Part shown: positions 18,587 through 27,013 of the stretch, piece after piece | How positions within the stretch are numbered: the first letter of the stretch is position 1 | Layout of the letters: the number at the start of each line of letters is the position of its first letter | From: Hymenobacter oligotrophus | Lineage (GTDB): Bacteria; Bacteroidota; Bacteroidia; Cytophagales; Hymenobacteraceae | Length of the DNA: 64,000 nucleotides | Direction: 5' to 3' | Assembly (NCBI RefSeq): GCF_003574965.1 | Contig: NZ_CP032317.1 | Coordinates: forward strand, 186,001-250,000 | The notes under the pieces: generated by a model | Database searches by the model: none | The model's input: only the letters and a program-made list of their open reading frames with translations | What the model was told of the DNA's origin: nothing | Made by a program: the position numbers and the translations under genes

Positions 18587-18983
18587 TGTCATTGCGAGGA
18601 CGGAGGACGAAGCAATCGGTCCTGGGCTAGGCACAACCGTTCCCTCAGCACCAAGCGAAGTGTAGCGCGGACTCTGCAAGTCCGCGTCCACAGATAGTAA
18701 AATCAATCGTTGCGCGGTGTAGCGTGGGCTTTAGCCCGCGTTTGCCAGAACGATTGGTACCGCGCAGTATAACCCCAACGATTTCATGCTGGATAACGCG
18801 GGGTAAAGTCCACGCTACGCCGGATGTCCTGGGTTATAAATTACAATCTGTGGACGCGGACTTGCAGAGTCCGCGCTACAGCCCTAGGTGCATTTCGCTT
18901 AGTGCTGGGTGAAGGGGCGTACCCTGCCCAGGACCGATTGACGCCGCTTGATGCGCGGAATGTCGTGCCTCCTCGCAATGACA
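18587..18983. repeat. Nested inverted-repeat element (copy 2)
   Basis: About 397 bp of three nested inverted repeats. Outer: TGTCATTGCGAGGACGGAGG at 18587 onward pairs with the complement ending at 18983. Middle: 18661-18700 and 18841-18880 are reverse complements at 39 of 40 positions (TGTAGCGCGGACTCTGCAAG at the left end). Inner: 18719-18747 pairs with 18788-18817 (GTAGCGTGGGCTTTAGCCCG type). The middle and inner parts match the element at 2797-3112. No coding potential or transposase is visible, so this resembles a MITE or REPIN nested inside another repeat. It fills the gap between glgB and the gene ending at 19001. Confidence 0.85.
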
Positions 18984-19000
18984 GCCGGGGGGTGAGGCCC

Positions 19001-19489
19001 TTAACTCCGCTTCTTACCGGCCTTAATCATGCCCACGGCTTTGCGCATGCGCTCGTATCGAATTTCGGTGCTCTTGGCAGCCTCAATCCAGCGGGTGTAT
19101 TCTTTTTGGTGCGTGTAGGAGAGCAGGTCGAATTTCTCGCGGGCACCGGGCTCGGCGGCCAGTACGCGGGCAAATTCCTCCGATACTTCCACCACGCGCG
19201 GGTTCGTGTCGCGGGCTAGTTCCACGTGCACCTCGTGGCCCCAGGTTTTATCGATGGCGCCCCGTACCTGCTTGGGCACAATCAGGCAGTGCGTACCGTC
19301 GCCGAGGGGCATGAGGCTGCCTTGGTACGGAAAGCCATCGAACGTTGCCAGCACTTTCACCTGCCCGCGGGTGCCGTACACTTCTTTTACATCGAAAGGC
19401 ATGAGCACAAACACGCCGCCGCTTTCGCTATCAAGTTCTAGCGGGGCTTCGAAGGTATGTTCGGGGGTGAAAGCGGGGACGTTGGACAT
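19001..19489 (-). CDS. DUF1905/YdeI-type (OmpD-associated) protein
   Basis: A 162-residue cytoplasmic protein. Residues about 10-90 match the DUF1905 pattern (beta barrel; GGVFVLMPFDVKEVYGTRGQ). Residues about 100-160 match the bacteriocin-protection YdeI/OmpD-associated helical domain (FDLLSYTHQKEYTRWIEAAK, then RYERMRKAVGMIKAGKK). The molecular role of this family is not established. TACTTTTG, an exact TAnnTTTG match, ends four bases before the ATG, so it probably has its own promoter even though the upstream glycosyltransferase-like gene on the same strand ends only 15 bp away. Confidence 0.85.
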   Translation of the reverse strand: MSNVPAFTPEHTFEAPLELDSESGGVFVLMPFDVKEVYGTRGQVKVLATFDGFPYQGSLMPLGDGTHCLIVPKQVRGAIDKTWGHEVHVELARDTNPRVVEVSEEFARVLAAEPGAREKFDLLSYTHQKEYTRWIEAAKSTEIRYERMRKAVGMIKAGKKRS

Positions 19490-19493
19490 GGGG

Positions 19494-19501
19494 CAAAAGT
19501 A
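19494..19501 (-). promoter_or_regulatory. -7 promoter element four bases before the start codon
   Basis: On the minus strand this reads TACTTTTG, an exact TAnnTTTG match, with CCCC between it and the ATG at 19489. A transcript from here would be leaderless or nearly so. Confidence 0.45.
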
Positions 19502-19504
19502 AGA

Positions 19505-20545
19505 TTAAGCAAATAGGCGAGGGTCGAGCACGAAGGCAGCCGTGAGGTCGGGGGCAGTGCCGGGGGCTTGCACCTGCAGGCGCTCGGCGGGTATGCGGTA
19601 CAGGGCCTGCAAGCGCTCGGCCGTTTGTTGATCGGGCACCAGCACGCGGTCGGCATGGGGGAGAGCCAAGCGTTCCAGGGCCTCACCCCAACCGCGGTCT
19701 ACGGGTGAGAGTAGGTCGGTGGCCAGCTGCGTAACGCGCAACACCAACGGCCGGTGGGTAATGTGCCGAATTTCAACCCCGGCTAGCCACACCGGCCAAT
19801 CCGGCGCGAAAATCACATCAAAGGTAGTGCTGCGGGCCAAACGCACGGCGTGGCGGGCGTATTGGATGATGCGGAAGTTCATGCTGTCGACCTCAGCGGC
19901 TGAACTCGGCAACGGGGCCGGCTGCTCCGAAGCTGATGCGGCGGGTGGGGCGGGCGCTGCCACCTCCGCCGACGGCTCTGCCGGTGCCAATTGCCCGGGC
20001 ACAGCTGCGGCAAAAAATAGCTCGTCGGTTGGGCTGCCTTCAGGGGCGGTAGTTGCTGCCGATGCCTCCGGCTCGGCGTTGGCGGCGGGGGCACCTAGGG
20101 GCAAGTCGTCGGCTGCCTCGGCAAGGGTAGTGTACTGGCTGCTCAGTTCGGCCGCCTCCAGCACGCCGGGCTCGGAGGCGGGTTGGCGCTCCAATACTGC
20201 GGGGGTTGGCGTGCGGCCGATGTAAGGCGCTGCGGGCACCCGAAAACCGCTTGGCTGCTCGGTGGCAGGGTTACTGCTGGCCGTGGCGTAGGCGCTGGCG
20301 CCAACGTTGGGGTAGGCCGGGGCCGCGGTACCTAGGGCCGCGAAGTCGGGCGCTGGGGGCAACGCGCCGGCGCCTAGGTGCTGCAAACTGGCGTTGGCAG
20401 GCAGGGCAGCGGCCGCAACCGGCTCGGCAAGCCACAGCTGAACGGCGGCAGCCACGGGCAGTGCCCGGGCCAGCGGAAGCGCCTCGGACGCGGCGTCCCA
20501 GCCCAGTAGCAGCACAGAAGCAGAAGCGGGGTTGAGCATGGGCAT
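19505..20545 (-). CDS. Glycosyltransferase-4-like protein with long low-complexity insert
   Basis: About 346 residues starting MPMLNPASASVLLLGWDAAS; a second ATG lies two codons in. The N-terminal 50 residues look like the first strand and helix of a Rossmann fold. They are followed by about 150 residues of Ala/Pro/Glu/Ser-rich low complexity. The last 110 residues resemble the second half of a GT-B N-terminal domain, as in glycogen synthase: NFRIIQYARHAV, FDVIFAPDWPVWLAGVEI, LVLRVTQL, HADRVLVPDQQTAERLQALY. There is no C-terminal GT-B domain to bind the sugar nucleotide, so it is unlikely to be an active transferase alone. Position between glgB and a GH31 gene suggests a link to glycogen metabolism, which is inference only. 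Confidence 0.65.
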   Translation of the reverse strand: MPMLNPASASVLLLGWDAASEALPLARALPVAAAVQLWLAEPVAAAALPANASLQHLGAGALPPAPDFAALGTAAPAYPNVGASAYATASSNPATEQPSGFRVPAAPYIGRTPTPAVLERQPASEPGVLEAAELSSQYTTLAEAADDLPLGAPAANAEPEASAATTAPEGSPTDELFFAAAVPGQLAPAEPSAEVAAPAPPAASASEQPAPLPSSAAEVDSMNFRIIQYARHAVRLARSTTFDVIFAPDWPVWLAGVEIRHITHRPLVLRVTQLATDLLSPVDRGWGEALERLALPHADRVLVPDQQTAERLQALYRIPAERLQVQAPGTAPDLTAAFVLDPRLFA

Positions 20546-20696
20546 GAGCAGTGTACGAGGCAGCGCTAACCTAGCACCCGGGAGGTGGGCAAACAACATA
20601 AATCGCGCGAAACCTGCTTACCTTGCACGCTAGCCCGACCGGAAGCCTCCGGCCGGGCGTCTTTCTTCACCTAGTTTGCCGCAACCCTGAACTGAC

Positions 20697-23156
20697 ATGG
20701 ACAATACCACGATTCAGGAAAACAATTACATGATTAACGACTTGGCCCAGAAGGCTAAGCAGGATTTTACGCCTGGCCAAGTCGTAAGTGCCGAAGTCGT
20801 TCCTGGTACCGCCGATTTCCGCTTTACCGCCGACAACGGGGTGGTGCTGCTCGTGCAGGTTATCACCGACAAAATTTTACGTTTTCGTTACAGCACCGAC
20901 GGTTACTTCACCCCCGATTTCAGCTACGCCTTTGAGGGGGGCGTGCCGGCGCGCGAAACCACGGCGCTGCTCGAGTTTGTCGAAAAAGACGACCACTACC
21001 GCCTCACCACGGGCCGCCTCATCTGCATCGTGGGCAAGGAGGGCATGCACGTGCGCTTGCTCAACCGTTCGGGCGCGGTGCTGTGCGAGTACGAGAAGGG
21101 CTTCCACTGGGAGTACGACTACGAGTCGGGCAACGACATCGTAAAGATGAGCCAGCAGGTGCAGCCCGGCGTGCACTACTTCGGCCTCGGCGACAAGCCC
21201 GCCAACATGAACCTGCGCGGGCAGCGCTTCTGCAACTGGGGCTCCGATACCTACGGCTACGTAAAAGGCTCCGACCCGCTCTACAAGAATATTCCGTTCT
21301 TCATGGCCCTGCACCAAAAGCTGGCCTACGGTCTGTTCTTCGACAACTCGTTCAAGAGCTACTTCGATTTTGCTGCCGAGCGCGCCGACGTAACCTCGTT
21401 TTGGGCGCACGGGGGCGAGATGAACTTCTACTTCATTTACGGGCCCACGCTGCTCGAAGTAACCCAGCAGTACACCCGCTGCCTTACGGGCACGCCCGAG
21501 CTGCCGCCGCTGTGGGCCCTGGGCTACCACCAGTGCAAGTGGAGCTACTACCCCGAGAAGCTGTTCCGCGGCATTGGCGAGGAGTTCCGGAAGCGCCAGA
21601 TCCCCTGCGATGCGCTGTACCTCGACATCGACTACATGGACGGGTACCGCTGCTTTACCTGGCACCCCGAGCACTTCCCCGAGCCCAAAAAGATGGTGCA
21701 GGAGCTGGCCAACGACGGCTTCAAAACCATCGTTATCATCGACCCGGGCATCAAAATCGACCCGCAATACCCGGTGTGGCAGCAGGGCTTTGAGAACGAC
21801 TACTTCTGCCGGCGCGGCGACGGGCCGCTGATGAAGGGCTCGGTGTGGCCGGGCCTGTGTCACTTCCCCGATTTCACGCGCGCCACGGTGCGCGAATGGT
21901 GGAGCGGATTGTTTAAGGGCCTGATCGAGGACGTGGGCGTGCGCGGCGTGTGGAACGACATGAACGAGCCGGCCGTGTTTGAGAAAGGCACCTTCCCCGA
22001 CGACGTACGCTTCGATTACGACGGCAACGCCTGCACGCACAAAAAGGCGCACAACGTGTACGGCATGCAAATGGCCCGCGCCACCAACGAGGGCGTGAAG
22101 CGCTTTGCGCACCCCAACCGGCCGTTCACCATCACGCGCAGCACCTACTCAGGCGGGCAGCGCTACTCTTCGGGCTGGACAGGCGACAACGTGGCCTCGT
22201 GGGAGCACCTGTGGTTGGCCAACATTCAGTGCCAGCGCCTAAGCATTTCGGGCTTCTCGTTTATCGGCTCCGATGTGGGCGGTTTCATCAACACGCCCGA
22301 TGGCGAGCTGTACGTGCGCTGGGTGGCCTTGGCGGCGTTTCACCCGTTCTTCCGTACGCACTCGTCAGGCGACCACGGCGACCAGGAGCCTTGGTCGTTT
22401 GGCGAAGAGTTTACCGACCTGGCGCGCCACTTCATCGAGCTGCGCTACCGCCTGCTGCCCTACATGTACACCACGTTTTGGCAGTACGTGCAGCACGGCA
22501 CGCCCATGCTGCGCCCCTTGGCTTTCATCGACCAGAACGACATCGAGACGTACCAGCGCATGGCCGAGTTTGCCCTCGGCGACCACCTGCTGGTGTGCCC
22601 CGTAACGCAAGCCGGCGCCGATGGCCGCTGGATGTACCTGCCCAAAGGCCAGTGGTACTACTGGTGGACCGACGAAGCCCGCGACGGTGGCTCGGAGGTG
22701 TGGGCCCCCGCTGGCCTCGACCGCATTCCGCTGTACGTGCGCGCCGGGGCTGTAATTCCGCTGCGCCCCGTGATGCAGTACGTGGAAGAACTGCCCGTAA
22801 CCGAGCTCACGCTGCACGTGTACTACAAAAACGGCAAGGAAACCAGCACCCTTTACGACGACGGCGGCGAAGGCTACGGCTACCAGCAAGGCCAATACAC
22901 CTTGCGCCGCTACACCGTAACGGGCAACGCTACCGGCCTGAAGCTGCAGCAAGAAATCGAAGGCGAGCTGACGCCCAGCTGGGGCACTTGCCGCGTGGTG
23001 CTGCACGGCCTGCCCCTAGGTGCCGAGCTGCTGGCCGTTACGGCCGATGGCAAGGAGCTGGCGGTAGAAGTTGCCGCCGCGGCCAATGGCGGCCAGGAGC
23101 TACCGCAGGTGGTGGTGCCGGCTGGTTTTGCCGAGCTGGTAGTGCGCACGGCGTAA
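20697..23156 (+). CDS. Cytoplasmic GH31 alpha-glucosidase
   Basis: An 819-residue GH31 enzyme without a signal peptide, hydrolysing terminal alpha-linked glucose from oligosaccharides inside the cell. The N-terminal beta-sandwich spans about residues 30-265. The barrel begins at LWALGYHQCKWSYYP (about 272). Nucleophile Asp421 lies in GVWNDMNEP and acid/base Asp497 in SSGWTGDNVASW; YLDIDYMDGYRCFTW and GFSFIGSDVGGF are further family blocks. The distal and C-terminal beta domains run from about 640 to 819. The first ATG (MDNTTIQENN) is used; an internal ATG at residue 12 is the alternative. It ends just before a palindromic terminator at 23177. Together with glgB it supports turnover of internal alpha-glucans. 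Confidence 0.92.
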   Translation: MDNTTIQENNYMINDLAQKAKQDFTPGQVVSAEVVPGTADFRFTADNGVVLLVQVITDKILRFRYSTDGYFTPDFSYAFEGGVPARETTALLEFVEKDDHYRLTTGRLICIVGKEGMHVRLLNRSGAVLCEYEKGFHWEYDYESGNDIVKMSQQVQPGVHYFGLGDKPANMNLRGQRFCNWGSDTYGYVKGSDPLYKNIPFFMALHQKLAYGLFFDNSFKSYFDFAAERADVTSFWAHGGEMNFYFIYGPTLLEVTQQYTRCLTGTPELPPLWALGYHQCKWSYYPEKLFRGIGEEFRKRQIPCDALYLDIDYMDGYRCFTWHPEHFPEPKKMVQELANDGFKTIVIIDPGIKIDPQYPVWQQGFENDYFCRRGDGPLMKGSVWPGLCHFPDFTRATVREWWSGLFKGLIEDVGVRGVWNDMNEPAVFEKGTFPDDVRFDYDGNACTHKKAHNVYGMQMARATNEGVKRFAHPNRPFTITRSTYSGGQRYSSGWTGDNVASWEHLWLANIQCQRLSISGFSFIGSDVGGFINTPDGELYVRWVALAAFHPFFRTHSSGDHGDQEPWSFGEEFTDLARHFIELRYRLLPYMYTTFWQYVQHGTPMLRPLAFIDQNDIETYQRMAEFALGDHLLVCPVTQAGADGRWMYLPKGQWYYWWTDEARDGGSEVWAPAGLDRIPLYVRAGAVIPLRPVMQYVEELPVTELTLHVYYKNGKETSTLYDDGGEGYGYQQGQYTLRRYTVTGNATGLKLQQEIEGELTPSWGTCRVVLHGLPLGAELLAVTADGKELAVEVAAAANGGQELPQVVVPAGFAELVVRTA

Positions 23157-23176
23157 GTAGTACAACTGCCACCCTC

Positions 23177-23215
23177 AAAAGCCCTAGGTGCTGCGCAGCA
23201 CCTAGGGCTTTTTGC
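23177..23215 (+). terminator. Palindromic terminator with CCTAGG in both arms
   Basis: A perfect 36-bp palindrome (23177-23212): AAAAGCCCTAGGTGCTGC followed by its reverse complement and TTTTTG. Each arm carries CCTAGG. It is suitable as an intrinsic terminator for the GH31 gene. Confidence 0.85.
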
Positions 23216-23251
23216 TTATCGTTGTGCCGTTAAGCTTAACCGTATCAGCTT

Positions 23252-23776
23252 TTGCAGAATCAAACTACGGGTACACCTAGGCGCTGGGCGAAACACATGG
23301 CAGCGGCGCTAAGCTTGCTGCTGTGGGCTGGGGCACCGGCTGCCGCCCAACGCATCGTGCTGCCTACCGGCGAATACATGGATACCACCAGCCTGCGGAA
23401 TCCTGGGTGTGGTGCGCCGTTCTACCAGTACTACCAAGTAAAGGGCAAGTACCCAGTTGCCTCGGCTACCCTTGCCCGGCAAGCGCAGGCTTTTTTGCAG
23501 CAGCGAAATGGCCGCTACACCGGTACTGGGCTGATTACCTTTCGCTTTGGCATCGACTGCGAAGGCAAGCGGCTGCCCTGGACCAAGGTGCTGCAGACCG
23601 ATGCCGCCTACCGCCCTACGCATTTCGCGCCGGCCTTGGTCGAGGCGCTTTATGCCTATTTGCAAACCCTCACCGATTGGCGGCGCGCTTCGGGGCCCAA
23701 CCGCGAACCGGCCAATTACCTCACGCTGCTAAGCTTCCGCATTCAGGATGGAAAAGTTGTGGCCGTTACTCCTTAG
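23252..23776 (+). CDS. Secreted protein of unknown function
   Basis: A 174-residue protein if started at TTG 23252, which gives a basic n-region (RRWAKH) before the hydrophobic core MAAALSLLLWAGAPAAAQ. The ATG at 23297 is the alternative and lacks positive residues. The mature part is about 140 residues, and segments such as GTGLITFRFGIDCEGKRLP and NYLTLLSFRIQDGKVVAV faintly resemble TonB C-terminal-like alpha/beta domains; I do not consider that established. Two cysteines (GCG, DCEG) could form a disulphide in the periplasm. Its last 29 bases overlap the next gene, so the two are probably translationally coupled. Confidence 0.65.
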   Translation: MQNQTTGTPRRWAKHMAAALSLLLWAGAPAAAQRIVLPTGEYMDTTSLRNPGCGAPFYQYYQVKGKYPVASATLARQAQAFLQQRNGRYTGTGLITFRFGIDCEGKRLPWTKVLQTDAAYRPTHFAPALVEALYAYLQTLTDWRRASGPNREPANYLTLLSFRIQDGKVVAVTP

Positions 23777-24602
23777 CCTAGGTGGCCTACTGAGCTTGGG
23801 CGGTTGCCAAACCGAGGCCAAGCCCTCCACCGTTGCCGACCCATGCCTTGATCGGGCCCATCAGACCAAGCTGATTGAGCGGTACATCGACAAGGGCGCT
23901 CAGCGCTACGGCTACAACCACCCCAACTGGGAGGTGTACTGCGACAGCCTGATTGCCGCTTGCCCGAACATTGCCGTAGGGTATCAGGAGAAAGCCATAC
24001 CGTACCTGAAAAACGGCGACTACGCCCGCGCCTTTGCCCTCGAAGACAAAGCCGTAAGCCTCGACCCCAAAACCTGGACCGCCTACCGCGGCTTCCTGTA
24101 CTGCATTTTCACGAAGGACTACCCAGCCGCCCTGCGCGACTTTCAGCAGGCCGAAAAGCTGGTGCCCGGCGGCTACCAGATGGACCATACCTACTGGTTC
24201 TATCGGGGCCTGTGCCACTTAGAACTGGGCGACCTAAAAGCCGCCGAAGCCGATTTGCTACGCGATGTGGCCGCCCAGCAGCAAGGCAACGCCAGCACGG
24301 CGGCGCATTTCAACTCGCTGTTTTACTTGGGCGTGGTGGCATACGAAGCCAATCAACTGCCCAAAGCCGCCGACTACCTGCGCCAGGCCCTGCAGCAGTA
24401 CCCCCAGCACCCCGACGCCCATTACTACCTAGGGCTTACGGAGCAAGCCATGGGCAAAGCCAACAGCGCTCAGCAGCACCTAGCCCAGGCCCGCCAGTAC
24501 CTGCAACAAGGCTACAGCATGAGCGAAGACAACCTATTTTACGCGAACTACCCACACCAAATAACCGCTCATGAGGTAGCGCAGGCGCTAACCGCCAAAT
24601 AG
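23748..24602 (+). CDS. TPR-repeat lipoprotein
   Basis: A 284-residue protein with a lipoprotein signal peptide (PLLLSLGGLLSLGGC; lipidated Cys near residue 20). The body is tetratricopeptide-like repeats: about residues 80-115 (GYQEKAIPYLKNGDYARAFA), 115-150, 160-190, and a clear C-terminal run at about 200-250 (HFNSLFYLGVVAYEANQLPK, then YPQHPDAHYYLGLTEQAMGK). TPR proteins mediate protein-protein contacts, and the partner is unknown. Its ATG lies inside the end of the upstream gene (29-bp overlap), which argues for an operon of two cell-envelope proteins. It is convergent with the hydrolase at 24628. Confidence 0.82.
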   Translation: MEKLWPLLLSLGGLLSLGGCQTEAKPSTVADPCLDRAHQTKLIERYIDKGAQRYGYNHPNWEVYCDSLIAACPNIAVGYQEKAIPYLKNGDYARAFALEDKAVSLDPKTWTAYRGFLYCIFTKDYPAALRDFQQAEKLVPGGYQMDHTYWFYRGLCHLELGDLKAAEADLLRDVAAQQQGNASTAAHFNSLFYLGVVAYEANQLPKAADYLRQALQQYPQHPDAHYYLGLTEQAMGKANSAQQHLAQARQYLQQGYSMSEDNLFYANYPHQITAHEVAQALTAK

Positions 24603-24627
24603 GCCGCCGACGTGGTAGTTGACGAAA

Positions 24628-25707
24628 TTACGCGCTGGCTTGCAGGTGCGTGCGCAGGTACTCGTACACCTCGGGATTGGCGAGCAGGGTGCCGTGGTGC
24701 TGCCGCGAAAACACCTGCACTTGCACCTGGCCGTGGTCGGAGGGCGCGCTCTTGAATACGCTGCCCGTGGCCGAGCTGCCACCCACCAGCCCGTCGCCGA
24801 AGTACTGGGCCAGCCACGATTCGGCGTTCTTCAGCAGCGAGGCTGCTAGTACGTGGTAGCGCACCCCGGGCAGTGGCGGCACAGGAGTGCGAGGCGGCAC
24901 TAGGTCGTCGGCGTGCGGGTTCTGCCAGTCTTCGTCCACCAGGCGGGCGTGGCGCAAGTCGCGGATGCCGTTGCTGCGCCTATCGATGGTATCGGCCAGC
25001 AGGCGCGCCAGGCGCAAATCGAAGCGGCGGAGCATCAGGGCCGTCAGAAAGCTGTGTTGCTCCAGGAAAGAGCCCTCGTTGGGCACGGCCAGCAAAAACA
25101 CCTGGCGCAGTTGGCTTAGCCACGGGGCCTGGGTTTGCTGCCCGTAATAGCCGGCGCTTCGGATAACCAACCCGCCCATGCTGTGGCCCACCAGCACCAG
25201 CTCGGTTATGGCGCCGGGCCACTGCTCAACCAGCGCCGTAAGCAGCTGGCTCAGCTCGCGGCCGTTCTGCGAAATGTGGCGGCCCGAGTTGTAGCGCACG
25301 TACAGGCTGCGCACCCCCAGGTCTTGCTCGAGGCGCGGGCCGTAGCGGGGTACTTCGGGCGCGCCCGTTTGCCAAATGTGTTCGTCGCCCATCAGACCAT
25401 GCACCCACACCAGGGTGCGTTTGGTGCCGTCGGTTAGGTCGAGGTCGGCCACGGCTACATCGGCCCCTTGGCGCCGAAAGCTGAGTTGAATGGCGCGGTG
25501 GTCGCCGCGGGTTTCGAGCTGGTCGCCGATGGCGCCGTTGAGGGCCGGCAGCAAAAAGTGGCGGTAGCTGCGGCCGGTTTGGTACAAAGCCTCGGCGCCG
25601 GTAAGCGGAGCGGTGGCTGCGCGGCGCAAAGCCGCCGTGGCCCGCCGCCAGCGCGACTTGTCGTCGGCCGAATCGGAGTTGGGCGGATTGCGGTTGAGGC
25701 TGGCCAT
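24628..25707 (-). CDS. Alpha/beta hydrolase (lipase/PGAP1-like)
   Basis: A 359-residue serine hydrolase. The nucleophile elbow GHSMGG lies in ELVLVGHSMGGLVIRSAGYY near residue 185. The oxyanion-side HG motif is in RTLVWVHGLMGDEHIW near residue 115. A likely catalytic histidine is in the QHHGTLLANPEV segment near the C terminus. No signal peptide or lipobox is visible, so it is probably cytoplasmic or peripheral. The layout (short N-terminal helical cap, then hydrolase domain) fits lipases and esterases of the DUF676/PGAP1-like group; the substrate is unknown. The start ATG at 25707 gives MASLNRNPPNSDSADD, a plausible soluble N terminus. Confidence 0.82.
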   Translation of the reverse strand: MASLNRNPPNSDSADDKSRWRRATAALRRAATAPLTGAEALYQTGRSYRHFLLPALNGAIGDQLETRGDHRAIQLSFRRQGADVAVADLDLTDGTKRTLVWVHGLMGDEHIWQTGAPEVPRYGPRLEQDLGVRSLYVRYNSGRHISQNGRELSQLLTALVEQWPGAITELVLVGHSMGGLVIRSAGYYGQQTQAPWLSQLRQVFLLAVPNEGSFLEQHSFLTALMLRRFDLRLARLLADTIDRRSNGIRDLRHARLVDEDWQNPHADDLVPPRTPVPPLPGVRYHVLAASLLKNAESWLAQYFGDGLVGGSSATGSVFKSAPSDHGQVQVQVFSRQHHGTLLANPEVYEYLRTHLQASA

Positions 25708-25980
25708 GCTGCGGTGGAGCTTGTGCGCGAAGACGCGCGGGCGACGTGTGGGTGAGTTGGGGCCGATGCCCTAGGTCAGAAACTGCTCGGCCAACCTAGG
25801 CAACCGGCCGTTGCTTGGCGCGTGTTGGGAAGATCAGGTTTGGGTCATGCTCATCTGGCCTCCGCTTTGTCGAAGCATCTCTACCGCTTCGTTTGGGCTC
25901 GTTCGACGAAGCGGTGAGATGCTTCGACTGCGCTCAGTATGACGTTCTAGAAGGGTTTTTGTTTAATTCTAAACACGCAC
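25708..25980. other. Intergenic region with REP-like hairpin
   Basis: 273 bp between the hydrolase gene (start side) and the T9SS cargo gene (stop side). It contains two CCTAGG sites (about 25770 and 25794) and the inverted repeat at 25870-25927, then an AT-rich tail. No gene is seen. Confidence 0.5.
25870..25927. repeat. REP-like inverted repeat
   Basis: TCGAAGCATCTCTACCGCTT at 25870 onward pairs with the complement at 25906-25927, with one mismatch and a 13-base spacer. The flanks GTCATGCTCA and CAGTATGAC extend the symmetry weakly. Words of the type CGAAGCATCTC occur in dispersed intergenic repeats of related genomes. Confidence 0.7.
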
Positions 25981-26901
25981 TTACCGGATTACCAACCGGC
26001 GCGTAACCGTGCCGGCGGGCGTTTCGAGGCGCAGCAGGTACATGCCCGGTTGTTGGTTTTGCAGGCGCAGGGCCCGGCCGTTGTAGAGGCCGCGCGGCGC
26101 GGCGCCCTCGCGGTATACCTCCCGACCTAGGGCATCGGTTACGCTGAGTGGGGCCGTAGCTACGGCCGGATTATCGAGCGAAGCCAATGCAAACTCGCCG
26201 GTGCTGCTGGGGTTGGGGTACACGCTCAGGGCTGCGGCCAGCGCAGCCGATTGTTTGTTGGAAGTAACCCGCGAGCCGAACGTTACCTCATCGACAATAA
26301 GCGTAGAGCTGGCCGACACATTGCCGGTGCCCACCACAAAACCCAGGCGCAGGGTGTCGGGGGTAAGCGTGCCGGGCTCGTACTCGATGTTGTAGGCAGC
26401 TTGCCCAAAGGTGCTGCGAGCGGGCAAATCGAGGCCGCCGGTGCCAATAAAGTTGCCCTGGGCAGTGCGCGGCCCGCGCGAAAGCGCCGCCAAAGCCGCC
26501 GCCGAATCGTTGGGAGCCAAGGTGAGCTTGTACCAGAACCGCACGCTGCCCGGCCGGCTCGTAAAGGGTATGCCGCCCGCCGTTTCGGGGTTTTGCGGGT
26601 TGATTTTAGAGCCTACAAACACTACCGAAGGCACATAACCCGTGAATGGCAAACCCGGAAAAGCAATTTGCTTGCTCTGCAGCTGCACCGCAAAGTTGCC
26701 CGCGTGCCGGTCGGTGCTTTTGGTGGCGAAACCTAGGGATATGGGCAGTTGCGTGGCCACCAGGTCGTCGAGGGAGTACCAGCCGTTCAGGCTTTCGCGC
26801 AGGCCGCTGGCCGTCCAGTTCTCGAAACCGTTGTTGGGCAGCGTTTGGGCTTGGGCGCCGAAGCACGCAGTAATACCGAGTAGGAGTAGGAGTTTTTTCA
26901 T
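25981..26901 (-). CDS. T9SS cargo protein with type A sorting domain
   Basis: A 306-residue secreted protein. The signal peptide is MKKLLLLLGITACFGAQAQ. Residues about 20-215 form a beta-rich domain that begins PNNGFENWTASGL and includes VRFWYKLTLAPND and STLIVDEVTFG; this resembles the putative carbohydrate-metabolism domain found in many Bacteroidota secreted proteins. The C-terminal 80 residues are a classic type A sorting domain: LSVYPNPSSTGEF, LGREVYREG, GMYLLRLETPAG, VTRRLVIR. It is therefore secreted through the T9SS and probably attached to the cell surface. Function unknown; no catalytic motif was found. Confidence 0.85.
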   Translation of the reverse strand: MKKLLLLLGITACFGAQAQTLPNNGFENWTASGLRESLNGWYSLDDLVATQLPISLGFATKSTDRHAGNFAVQLQSKQIAFPGLPFTGYVPSVVFVGSKINPQNPETAGGIPFTSRPGSVRFWYKLTLAPNDSAAALAALSRGPRTAQGNFIGTGGLDLPARSTFGQAAYNIEYEPGTLTPDTLRLGFVVGTGNVSASSTLIVDEVTFGSRVTSNKQSAALAAALSVYPNPSSTGEFALASLDNPAVATAPLSVTDALGREVYREGAAPRGLYNGRALRLQNQQPGMYLLRLETPAGTVTRRLVIR

Positions 26902-27013
26902 AGCAGGGCTAGGCAGCGGCGAGCAATGGTTGAGCTCGGGCGGGTATACGTAAACGGAAGGTCTGGTTTCGGCGCCACATTCTCAATGGCGCGAGCCATT
27001 GGGGCCGAGTATA

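Noticed and set aside
20877-22112. A 411-codon open frame on the minus strand
   Set aside because: It is antisense to the cytoplasmic GH31 gene, with no motifs or signal sequence of its own.
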